Below the pieces are notes generated by a model that saw only the letters and a list, made by a program, of their open reading frames with translations, did no database searches and was not told the origin of the DNA. A DNA stretch of 5,893 nucleotides from Candidatus Nitrosopolaris nunavutensis (GTDB lineage: Archaea > Thermoproteota > Nitrososphaeria > Nitrososphaerales > Nitrososphaeraceae), in NCBI GenBank assembly GCA_002501855.1, contig DAOM01000013.1:1-5893 (forward strand), read 5' to 3'. Positions 1 to 5,295 of the stretch are shown here, one piece after another (the first letter of the stretch is position 1; each line of letters starts with the position of its first letter). Position numbers and translations under genes: made by a program.

Positions 1-1
1 G

Positions 2-52
2 CTATTTGAAAAAAGGCTATATAATGGCAAGATAAAATGGAAACACGGCTAA
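2..52 (+). CDS. Probable 3' end of a gene entering from the left edge
   Basis: The frame starting at base 2 is open from the window edge and ends at TAA 50-52. It reads LFEKRLYNGKIKWKHG, a basic, hydrophilic tail with protein-like composition. The other two frames stop at once (frame 1) or give a short tail ending in MAR (frame 3). Only 16 residues are visible, so no family can be named. A chance open frame is possible because the stretch is so short. Confidence 0.35.
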   Translation, partial: LFEKRLYNGKIKWKHG

Positions 53-66
53 CAATAATCACCTAA

Positions 67-86
67 AGCCAAACTCGAGTTCGGCT
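67..86. promoter_or_regulatory. 20-nt near-perfect palindrome upstream of the small membrane gene
   Basis: The two halves AGCC-A-AACTC and GAGTT-C-GGCT are mirror complements with a single A/C mismatch pair (positions 71 and 82). The centre lies between 76 and 77 and there is no loop, so a DNA site for a dimeric regulator is more likely than an RNA hairpin. It ends about 45 nt before the TATA box at 132-140, a possible place for an activator or repressor of the gene at 163. The role is inferred. Confidence 0.35.
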
Positions 87-131
87 GTCCTGGGCTATTA
101 TTTCGAAAAAATATTGAGGACAAAAAGCCGG

Positions 132-140
132 TTTATATTA
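132..140 (+). promoter_or_regulatory. TATA box of the small membrane protein gene
   Basis: TTTATATTA is centred 27 nt before the TTG at 163. This is the archaeal TATA-to-start distance, so transcription should begin almost exactly at the start codon and give a leaderless mRNA. This supports the TTG start, which has no Shine-Dalgarno sequence. Confidence 0.5.
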
Positions 141-162
141 TAGTGTCCCGTCATCTATCCAT

Positions 163-396
163 TTGAGAAATAAAGAAAATGTGATCATTTTTGTCCTATT
201 ATTATTGACTTCAACAGCTGCACTAATACTAGTAATATCAATTAACCCTGCCAACGCCAGTACCTCGACCGCATTGTCGAGGCCACACGTTCTTCGCTAC
301 GCTGCGTTAGGAATAGGTGCAGCAGTTATCATAGCAGTAGGTGTAATCATATATATGAAAAGACGCCGTAGTATTTCTAGCCGAGACGCCAACTAA
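163..396 (+). CDS. Small two-segment membrane protein, unknown function
   Basis: A 77-residue protein. Residues about 7-27 form a strongly hydrophobic segment (IIFVLLLLTSTAALILVIS) followed by NPANAS, which resembles a signal-peptidase site (A30-N-A32). A short polar loop with TALSRPH follows, then a second hydrophobic segment at about 45-64 (AALGIGAAVIIAVGVIIY). It ends in a cationic anchor, KRRR at 66-69, and a polar tail. It could be a secreted/membrane protein with a cleaved leader and one anchor, or a two-helix hairpin; the basic tail should be cytoplasmic. TTG at 163 is chosen because no upstream or early ATG exists in frame and a TATA box sits 27 nt upstream. I do not recognise the family. 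The glycine/alanine-rich second helix recalls ATP synthase proteolipids, but the length and missing acidic residue argue against that. Confidence 0.6.
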   Translation: MRNKENVIIFVLLLLTSTAALILVISINPANASTSTALSRPHVLRYAALGIGAAVIIAVGVIIYMKRRRSISSRDAN

Positions 397-896
397 CAGA
401 GATACGCTTTATTGCATTGACTATCAGCAGGGATCATACTGGACCAAGCCTGTCTTATGATCATTTCATATCTAACACCCTGCACCAACAAAGACCGACG
501 GATGGCAAATTACTCCGGAAGGTGTGTTGTGTAAGAATTGTCGCATGGAATTTGTTACTTACTTTGTCAACTGCCTAGCTTCTCAAAACTCTCACTTGCG
601 AATCGTGTAAGAACACTTTTTGTCTAACACTGATATCTAACCCATATCCTAGAAAACTGTCGTCAAGCAATATTCGATTTCTGGAATAACTAACATCCAC
701 AGAAATAATGACATGGATATCACTTGAAATCTTGGCGTGATTGCAATACGAATTGACTGGTTCCATTTTGCTATTGGTTTAAACATAGGCCTGCTTGCAA
801 TTTTTTAAACTGCGGTCTATGAAAGCAGTCTCTTGCTACTATCAAACAGGGTTTGCTGTTTCCATCTAAATATTTGTACGAGCATAATTCCCACAC
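397..896. other. 500-base stretch without a supported gene
   Basis: No frame here gives a recognisable protein. An inverted repeat, GATCATA (432-438) and TATGATC (456-462), with a 17-nt loop lies about 35 nt after the preceding stop and could end or stabilise that transcript, but no T-run follows. Frame 476-610 has a short protein-like piece, DGWQITPEGVLCKNC, with a CxxC pair and no good start. On the minus strand 575-766 is open (63 codons), but has no clear family or promoter. Confidence 0.4.
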
Positions 897-904
897 TTTT
901 ATAA
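897..904 (+). promoter_or_regulatory. TATA box of the universal stress protein gene
   Basis: TTTTATAA is centred about 38 nt before ATG 939. This places the transcript start near 926-930 and leaves a leader of roughly 10 nt with no Shine-Dalgarno sequence, as is common in Thaumarchaeota. Confidence 0.55.
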
Positions 905-938
905 ACCACGGCAAACACTAGAACTTTTGACCCGTTAA

Positions 939-1403
939 ATGGAAAAAAATGTTGATGGAGGAGCACTAGCGACAGTAAAAAAGATATTGGTACCAATTGA
1001 TAGATCTGGATATAAAGAACAAATTCTTGCATTTGCAACATCCCTAGGAAAAGCATGGGGAGCGGAAATAACAGCCATACATGTAATTGATCCGGGCCGC
1101 GGTGTACCGGGCGGTAGGGTTAAAGAAAAGGAGCAGGAGAGAGAAGAAGAAGCAAAGAGGGAGGCGGAAGATTTACTAGTTCAGTCAGTTGACCCTTTGG
1201 CACAGAAAGAAGGAGTTAATATAGAAGTTGTTGAAGAATCTGATTCAGTTGCAAAATCGATAATTGGCTATGCAAAGAAGAACAATATGGATGTTATCGT
1301 GATTGGTACTAAGGGTATGACTGCAGTGGAAGATTTTTTTTTAGGAAGCGTCGCTAATAATGTCATTCGTCATGCACATTGTTCAGTATTTGCAATCCGC
1401 TGA
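939..1403 (+). CDS. Universal stress protein (UspA family), ATP-binding type
   Basis: A 154-residue single-domain Usp protein, the usual size. After a 13-residue leader, KKILVPIDRS (14-23) is the first strand with the conserved nucleotide-contacting Asp21. Strand two is AEITAIHVID (42-51). The ATP-binding signature G-2x-G-9x-G-S is complete: G123, G126, G136-S137 (IGTKGM...FLGSV), followed by the family's NNVIRHAHCSVFAIR ending. Family members are soluble cytoplasmic proteins that bind ATP and act in stress or energy-state responses; the partner is unknown. Residues 61-79 form a very charged insert (KEKEQEREEEAKREAED) that should be an extended helix, longer than in the shortest Usp proteins. 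ATG 939 is the only start in frame close to the TATA box at 897-904. It is transcribed alone: no gene lies close upstream, and a decayed gene follows. Confidence 0.93.
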   Translation: MEKNVDGGALATVKKILVPIDRSGYKEQILAFATSLGKAWGAEITAIHVIDPGRGVPGGRVKEKEQEREEEAKREAEDLLVQSVDPLAQKEGVNIEVVEESDSVAKSIIGYAKKNNMDVIVIGTKGMTAVEDFFLGSVANNVIRHAHCSVFAIR

Positions 1404-1410
1404 TGTCTCG

Positions 1411-1436
1411 AATGATTGTGTTCAATAAATCATTTT
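1411..1436 (+). terminator. Possible terminator of the stress protein gene
   Basis: AATGATT (1411-1417) and AATCATT (1428-1434) are perfect complements around a 10-nt loop, and the 3' arm runs into TTTT. It begins 8 nt after the stop codon of the stress protein. The stem is AT-only and weak, so the TTTT may matter more than the hairpin, as is usual in archaea. Confidence 0.3.
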
Positions 1437-1893
1437 GAGATTGTATAATGTTGATCGATCTAGAAAAGATAATGACCGCGTATCTGTAGATAACGTAATA
1501 TTGTTCCGAAAGGATTATGATCACGTACGTGAAGACAATTTATGCAGCAATTACGCAAAATTGGTCTCAGTTTCAAATACGCTTAGGGCAATTTCCAATG
1601 ATACGTCTGCGGTTCTTTTTACTATCATTACTATAGCTCTGTGGAGACGATAGCATCCTAACAAGCAGAACTCACGAGAGTAATATTATTCAGAGATGTC
1701 TGGTTTAATTAATGCCGGTCTCACAAGAAGAAAGAATGGCAAATATTTTCTTCATTCGGTAAAATAGTTTTTGGAGCTCAAGAATTGAAGGGATCGGAAT
1801 TTCCAACTGCAGAGCGTAGCAAGATCAGCCTTGATAAACAACGCTGAGATCGAGGAGATGCTGGTTAGCCCCCAGCACAACAACAACTACTAA
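1435..1893 (+). pseudogene. Decayed winged-helix transcriptional regulator (thaumarchaeal ArsR-like family)
   Basis: Reading across frames restores most of a DNA-binding regulator. Frame 1 from 1435 gives NTLRAISNDTSAVLFTIITIAL. A shift at about 1637 gives CGDDSILTSR. Another shift gives ELTR (1668-1679). Then comes TAA 1681, where Gln would be expected, followed by YYSEMSGLINAGLTRRKNG (from 1684). A shift at about 1752 gives SFGKIVFGAQEL. A last shift gives LINNAEIEEMLVSPQ, ending at TAA 1891-1893. The order AIS..S..LF..IA, LTR(KQ)YYS.MS.LI.AGL..RKNGKYFL, FGK(IV)V and L(I)..N.EI...L matches, from memory, a regulator family strongly expanded in soil Thaumarchaeota. Intact relatives carry more sequence after the AQEL part, so an internal deletion is likely there. 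At least five frame changes and one in-frame stop make it non-functional. The N-terminal part (1435-1570) is less certain and its original start is not visible. Confidence 0.8.
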
Positions 1894-2032
1894 TAAGGAA
1901 AAAGCGTACTGCAAGGAGCCTCAGCGGCAACAAAAGCCTCAATTATGCAATTCAATTCATGAATCTGGTCGTAATGATAAGCGTTCCCGATCGCAGACGA
2001 CACACCACCCAAATTTACCGTATTCGACTTGG

Positions 2033-2041
2033 TTATATATA
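2033..2041 (+). promoter_or_regulatory. TATA box of the MOSC-moaA pair
   Basis: TTATATATA is centred about 36 nt before ATG 2073 and 24 nt before an in-frame TTG at 2061. Transcription should start near 2060-2065, giving a leader of about 10 nt to the ATG. It is the only strong TATA element ahead of the two overlapping genes and probably drives both. Confidence 0.6.
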
Positions 2042-2072
2042 CTGCCGAGAGCTAGTATAATTGCAGACATCA

Positions 2073-2750
2073 ATGAAGATACTTTCTGTGAACGTGTCTC
2101 TCCCGCGCGAGGTACTCTTTAATGACCAAGTTGTTATAACAGGAATTTTCAAAGAACCTGTACAAGGTCGTATTAATCTTCACAAACTTAACCTAGAGGG
2201 TGATAAGCAAGCAGATTTGACCGTACATGGCGGAATGGACAAGGCTGTCTACTCATACCCTGCAGAACATTATGAGTACTGGCAACGGGAAGTGCCTAAC
2301 ACACGAATGGCATGGGGCATGTTCGGAGAAAATTTCACTACCGAGGGATTAATGGAAGATGCTGTTAATATTGGAGACAGGTTCCAAATTGGTTCTGCTA
2401 AATTAGTCGCGACGCAACCTCGAATGCCCTGCTACAAACTCGGAGTTAAATTTGGACGAATGGATATTATAAGACAGTTTCTAGCTAGTGGTCGTCCTGG
2501 AATTTATTTTAGAGTATTACAAGAAGGGAAAGTAGGAGCTGGTGATGCAATACATCTTCTCAGTAGGAACACAAACAATATCACAGTCAACGACATAGTA
2601 CAGTTGTATACTCGTGACAAAAAGAATATTGAGAGGATGCAACGAGCAACTCGAATTAAAGACTTACCTGCAGGATGGAGATTCCATTTCCTTGAACGAA
2701 TTTCTGAAATGGACAAATCTATAGGAGTCAATGGTTCAATTGCAAAGTAA
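2073..2750 (+). CDS. YiiM-like MOSC-domain protein
   Basis: A 225-residue protein of the MOSC family, closest by motif memory to E. coli YiiM, which is about the same length and acts in reduction of N-hydroxylated bases such as 6-N-hydroxylaminopurine. Shared blocks, in order: LNLEGDKQADLTVHGGMDKA (39-58), YPAEHYEYW (62-70), FGENFTTEGL (84-93), GDRFQIG (101-107), and QPRMPCYKL (115-123). Cys120 in the last block is the conserved cysteine thought to bind the molybdenum cofactor. The tail from about 169 (ITVNDIVQLY...) matches the small three-helix domain that follows MOSC in YiiM proteins. It is a soluble protein. ATG 2073 is preferred because MKILSVNVSLPREV fits family N termini; TTG 2061 would add only MQTS. 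It overlaps moaA by 20 nt, which supports a molybdenum-cofactor role. The natural substrate here is inferred, not shown. Confidence 0.9.
   Translation: MKILSVNVSLPREVLFNDQVVITGIFKEPVQGRINLHKLNLEGDKQADLTVHGGMDKAVYSYPAEHYEYWQREVPNTRMAWGMFGENFTTEGLMEDAVNIGDRFQIGSAKLVATQPRMPCYKLGVKFGRMDIIRQFLASGRPGIYFRVLQEGKVGAGDAIHLLSRNTNNITVNDIVQLYTRDKKNIERMQRATRIKDLPAGWRFHFLERISEMDKSIGVNGSIAK
2724..2727 (+). promoter_or_regulatory. Possible ribosome binding site of moaA inside the MOSC gene
   Basis: GGAG lies 3 nt before ATG 2731, a short spacing, and 12 nt before an in-frame TTG at 2740. Other genes here lack such a motif, so it may serve internal initiation on the shared transcript, or translation may simply be coupled through the 20-nt gene overlap. 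Confidence 0.35.
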
Positions 2751-3738
2751 ACTGGTTGATGGTTTCGGTAGGATTGGCAGAAAGTTAAGGATCTCAATTA
2801 CAGACAGATGCAATATGCGGTGCGTATATTGTATGCCAAACGGCAATACCGAGTGGATTGAACAAAATAATATTTTAACCTATGATGAAATCGTCAAACT
2901 TGCTACTATTCTAGCTAGACTAGGTATCGATAAGATAAGGGTAACAGGGGGTGAGCCTCTAGTTAGACCTAAAGTAGAAGATCTAATTAAGACATTATCC
3001 CATATCGATGAAATTAAGGCTATCAGTATGACGACGAATGGCCTGTTACTGAGAGATAAGGTGATGCAGCTCAGAGATGCAGGACTGTCAAGCATAAATG
3101 TCAGTTTAGACACATTCAAAGAAGATAGGTTCAAAGCAATTACTGGTATACGCGGACTCGACAAGGTTATGAATGCGATACGAGTAGCAGATGACGCTGG
3201 ACTGAAAATAAAGATAAACACCGTCATAATGAGAGGGTGGAACGATGATGAAATTGCGGACTTTGCCAGATTTGCCAGATTTACAGGCTATACTGTACGG
3301 TTCATAGAGTTCATGCCGTTAGACGGATCAGGTATATGGGAACCAAATCTAGTTGTTACTAAGAACGAGACCATTAACAGAATAAGCAAAGTCGTAAAGG
3401 AGCTTGTGCGGGTAGACAACAATAATAGTTCTGAACCTGCAACGCTTTATTCTTTTGTTGATGGAATTGGTACTGTAGGATTTATTCCGTCAATATCAGA
3501 GCCATTTTGCGGTAATTGTGACAGATTAAGGATAAGTTCTGATGGCAGATTATTGACGTGTCTTTATGAAAATCCTGGCTATGATCTTAGAAGTATGTTA
3601 CGAGGTAAAAGGTCAGAGAACGAGATCACCGAATATATTCTCCAAAGTGTAAAGAAAAAACCCGAAGGAATAATAAAGATCATACGGACAAAATCACTGA
3701 AGCCAACGCTAAATTTTATGCATAGAATAGGTGGGTAG
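2731..3738 (+). CDS. moaA: GTP 3',8-cyclase MoaA (molybdenum cofactor synthesis)
   Basis: A 335-residue radical SAM enzyme (E. coli MoaA has 329). It converts GTP to 3',8-cyclo-7,8-dihydro-GTP, the first step of molybdenum cofactor synthesis, and works with MoaC, which is not in this window. The N-terminal cluster motif is C27-NMR-C31-VY-C34, preceded by the family's RKLRISITDRC. The SAM motif GGEP is at 73-76, and STTNG/SLDT-type strand ends are seen at TTNG (101-104) and VSLDTF (124-129). The C-terminal GTP-binding cluster is C260-GN-C263 with C277 thirteen residues later, and the adjoining DRLRISSDGRLLTC holds the RxR triphosphate contacts. The protein ends HRIGG, so the essential C-terminal Gly-Gly pair is present. 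All key residues are intact and the enzyme should be active in the cytoplasm. The start overlaps the MOSC gene by 20 nt, so the two are one operon. No gene follows closely downstream. Confidence 0.96.
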   Translation: MVQLQSKLVDGFGRIGRKLRISITDRCNMRCVYCMPNGNTEWIEQNNILTYDEIVKLATILARLGIDKIRVTGGEPLVRPKVEDLIKTLSHIDEIKAISMTTNGLLLRDKVMQLRDAGLSSINVSLDTFKEDRFKAITGIRGLDKVMNAIRVADDAGLKIKINTVIMRGWNDDEIADFARFARFTGYTVRFIEFMPLDGSGIWEPNLVVTKNETINRISKVVKELVRVDNNNSSEPATLYSFVDGIGTVGFIPSISEPFCGNCDRLRISSDGRLLTCLYENPGYDLRSMLRGKRSENEITEYILQSVKKKPEGIIKIIRTKSLKPTLNFMHRIGG

Positions 3739-3985
3739 TTAATTGACATGCATCGCATCTGATCAACGTTGCACCCTTGAATGCGAATCAGGATAATAGC
3801 TCACCCGAGCTCTGCTCCTTCTGGCCCTCAGAACGTTTTATCAGCAATCCTGCAACAGTTTCGATTTCTGTGCAATGATGTAACAGCCAAATAGTTGGTG
3901 GTAGCAAAGGCAGACATTAATGGGAAGACGATCGACGACAAGGGTAGAATTGATCAAAATACTTCTGAAAGACAGATTGCAAATT
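3739..3985. other. Gap after moaA, possibly decayed kinase sequence
   Basis: No intact gene. From about 3899 one frame reads VVAKADINGKTIDDKGRID and runs to TAA near 3985; its composition is protein-like and it leads directly into the kinase relic. It may therefore be further eroded sequence of that gene, but I cannot match it to a kinase motif. Nothing is recognisable before 3890 and no clear terminator follows moaA. Confidence 0.35.
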
Positions 3986-4163
3986 AAGGATATCAAGAAT
4001 ATTCCACCAATGAACTTTTCTATTTCTGATAAGGAAATGCATGGGTTTGGGTTTATTTATCTCCAAAGGCATTGTCGAAGCTCATGGTGGCAAGATGTGG
4101 GCTGAGAATAATGCTGATGGTAGAGGCGCTACATTCTTTTTTAGTTTGCTGAGAGCTAGTTGA
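3986..4163 (+). pseudogene. Remnant of a sensor histidine kinase, C-terminal ATPase part only
   Basis: The frame from 4041 to TGA 4161-4163 reads [20 protein letters not shown] and then [20 protein letters not shown]. This is the end of a HATPase_c domain: the G2 box (GLGLFISK), IVEAHGG, the WAEN turn, and the [10 protein letters not shown] final strand. A second frame just upstream (3986-4036) reads [16 protein letters not shown], which loosely fits the segment before the G2 box (family: D-P-x-I-x-x-x-L-F...SDKGTG). The two pieces are out of frame around 4031-4043. The H box with the phosphorylated His, the N box and all sensor domains are absent, so only roughly the last 55 residues of a kinase survive. 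It cannot work as a kinase. Its proximity to a decayed DNA-binding regulator may mean lost signalling genes. Confidence 0.78.
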
Positions 4164-4443
4164 TGCTGTGAAGGCATTCGATTACAGAAGCACGGCTAGG
4201 TCGTGAAAAAGATGGTTGTTTGTACATCTATATAATAATATGATTTTATTACGGTTATCACGTCATGAGTTATCGTAGTAATGTCTAACTTAACAGCTTA
4301 ACCCAAAATCAAGAATTAACTCACCTACCCAAAGCGTTTTAAAAAGGGTGTCTAACCTGTTTCTAATCTGCAGAAACTCTATAGATGAGGATTATAGGCT
4401 TTGAATAATTGGCTCGATGAATTAGCTTGAGTTTACCTAGACT
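4164..4443. other. Gene-free stretch with isolated TATA-like elements
   Basis: No frame is protein-like on either strand. TATATAAT at 4229-4236 is a good TATA match, but only a 7-codon ORF (4265-4288) lies at the right distance. TTTTAAAAA near 4337-4345 is another AT element and could start a long leader for the CBS gene. A short noncoding RNA is possible but unsupported. Confidence 0.3.
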
Positions 4444-4489
4444 AGTGGTATCAGTCGAAAACCTTAGAGCTGATACATTTAATACCACT
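4444..4489 (+). promoter_or_regulatory. Two mutually exclusive hairpins before the CBS gene
   Basis: The 5' segment AGTGGTATCAG (4444-4454) can pair in two ways. GTATCAG (4448-4454) is a perfect complement of CTGATAC (4470-4476). AGTGGTAT (4444-4451) is a perfect complement of ATACCACT (4482-4489). Both cannot form at once because they share GTAT at 4448-4451. The second 3' arm ends 10 nt before ATG 4500. A TATA-like TTTAATA (4478-4484) overlaps the region, so it may act either as operator DNA or, if transcription begins further upstream, as an RNA switch. Confidence 0.4.
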
Positions 4490-4499
4490 TTAAGCGCTG

Positions 4500-4943
4500 A
4501 TGAGAGAGGGTGAAACCCGAATAACGAAAGCTTTTGATTTAATGACCACTAATGTCGTGGCTGCCAGGGAGAGCACTACGGGTACGGAAATAAGTACCAG
4601 ACTTCTCATTGGAGAATTTAACGGCGTTCCTGTTATCGACAATAATATCAGAGTTACAGGAATAGTTACTGCGGCCGATATCTTGCGAGCAGTACGACAA
4701 GGCAAGAACCTTGATAGCCTTCGCGCTACAGATATAATGACCAGAAACCCGGCTGTGGTAAAGCGGGATACCGAGATAGACGAGATAATTGACGTCATGC
4801 TCCAAAAGGTTATTGTCCTTGTACCTGTCGTAGATGACGAGAATAAACTGATAGGAGTTGTGGCGAGGCTTGACATCCTGAGAGAAAAGCTAAATGAAAA
4901 ATTTGTCACCATAGGTGAAAGAAGCGGCCTTTCAAAAACATGA
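4500..4943 (+). CDS. Protein with two CBS domains
   Basis: A 147-residue soluble protein made of one CBS pair (Bateman module). The first CBS domain is about 11-66, from AFDLMTTNVVAARE through FNGVPVIDNN (40-49) to GIVTAADILRAV (54-65). The second is about 77-131, from TDIMTRNPAVVKRD through VLVPVVDDENKLIGVVARLDIL. Such pairs bind adenine nucleotides (AMP, ATP or SAM) and usually act as energy or ligand sensors for a partner. No catalytic or DNA-binding domain is attached, so it would work in trans on an unknown partner. ATG 4500 is the first start after an in-frame stop at 4491-4493 and leaves the first CBS domain whole; the next Met (residue 15) would cut into it. No Shine-Dalgarno sequence is visible. 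It is transcribed alone, with an unusual repeat structure just upstream. Confidence 0.9.
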   Translation: MREGETRITKAFDLMTTNVVAARESTTGTEISTRLLIGEFNGVPVIDNNIRVTGIVTAADILRAVRQGKNLDSLRATDIMTRNPAVVKRDTEIDEIIDVMLQKVIVLVPVVDDENKLIGVVARLDILREKLNEKFVTIGERSGLSKT

Positions 4944-4963
4944 GTTAGGCTTTATGCTTTGTA

Positions 4964-5074
4964 TTACCTCCTTAGTATTGAGCCAAACCACCCCAGCCTA
5001 GCTCCGCGCTTAGAAATGCAGATGAGTATATTATCCGCAGGTTCTATTTTTGTATACTTCTCGATCTCTCCCAT
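4964..5074 (-). CDS. Possible 36-residue ORF, or relic of a longer minus-strand gene
   Basis: From ATG at 5074 it begins MGEIEKYTKIEPADNILICI and ends SKRGARLGWFGSILRR before TAA. The composition is protein-like, and the frame stays open upstream of the ATG for 16 more codons (REN.EIYKIRLL...), which hints at an N-terminally broken gene. The palindromic TATA element at 5087-5094 lies only about 17 nt from the ATG, too close for a normal promoter. No family recognised; chance is a real possibility. Confidence 0.3.
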   Translation of the reverse strand: MGEIEKYTKIEPADNILICISKRGARLGWFGSILRR

Positions 5075-5086
5075 TAGTAATCTAAT

Positions 5087-5094
5087 TTTATAAA
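5087..5094. promoter_or_regulatory. Palindromic TATA box
   Basis: TTTATAAA reads the same on both strands and sits in a longer AT-only run (5084-5097). On the plus strand it is about 29 nt before ATG 5120, the expected distance for a leaderless transcript. On the minus strand the nearest ATG (5074) is too close. The plus-strand use is therefore favoured. Confidence 0.45.
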
Positions 5095-5119
5095 TTTCTA
5101 TGTTCTCACGAATGAGGGA

Positions 5120-5295
5120 ATGTCATCCGATAAAGGTACCGCAGAGGCAACCTTGCAACTGAATCTGAAACTGAAATGACAGTGATAACGCCTCCTTCGG
5201 ATGCTAACCCCGAAGAAGATGTATTTGGAGGTTTAATATTGAAACACGTCTACCTTATCGCCGGTCTTGTTGCAAGACGTCATTTTTGGGTCTAA
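5120..5295 (+). other. Two overlapping short ORFs, possibly a frameshifted small gene
   Basis: ATG 5120, at the right distance from the TATA box 5087-5094, opens a 19-codon frame (MSSDKGTAEATLQLNLKLK) that stops at TGA 5177-5179. That stop overlaps ATG 5176 (ATGA), which opens a 39-codon frame beginning MTVITPPSDANPEED and continuing with a hydrophobic part (GGLILKHVYLIAGLV) to TAA 5293-5295. The third frame (from 5267) then continues with a membrane helix. The series looks like one small membrane-protein gene broken by two shifts, or a run of overlapping tiny genes. I recognise no family. Confidence 0.3.
5232..5239 (+). promoter_or_regulatory. TATA-like element before the one-helix membrane ORF
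   Basis: TTTAATAT is centred about 31 nt before TTG 5267, which would give a nearly leaderless message. The arrangement repeats that of the TTG-started gene at 163. Confidence 0.35.

Noticed and set aside
575..766. 63-codon minus-strand ORF
   Set aside because: No recognisable motif and no TATA box at a suitable distance; another frame over the same bases is about equally open, so it looks like chance.
817..1056. 79-codon minus-strand ORF
   Set aside because: It overlaps the promoter and first third of the well-supported universal stress protein gene in antisense and has no motif of its own.
1959..2060. 33-residue plus-strand ORF ahead of the MOSC gene
   Set aside because: It runs straight through the TATA box of the MOSC-moaA operon and its sequence resembles no protein.
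2504..2797. 97-codon minus-strand ORF, and a similar one at 2880-3227
   Set aside because: Both are antisense shadows of the MOSC and moaA genes, whose plus-strand frames carry all the family motifs.
4490..4912. Long minus-strand ORFs opposite the CBS gene, including 4539-4805
   Set aside because: The plus strand has two complete CBS domains; the minus-strand products are Ser/Thr/Ile-rich shadow translations without motifs.
5195..5215. CTTCGG / CCGAAG hairpin with a 9-nt loop
   Set aside because: Only 6 bp and no T-run after it; it lies inside a possible small ORF and is expected by chance at this length.
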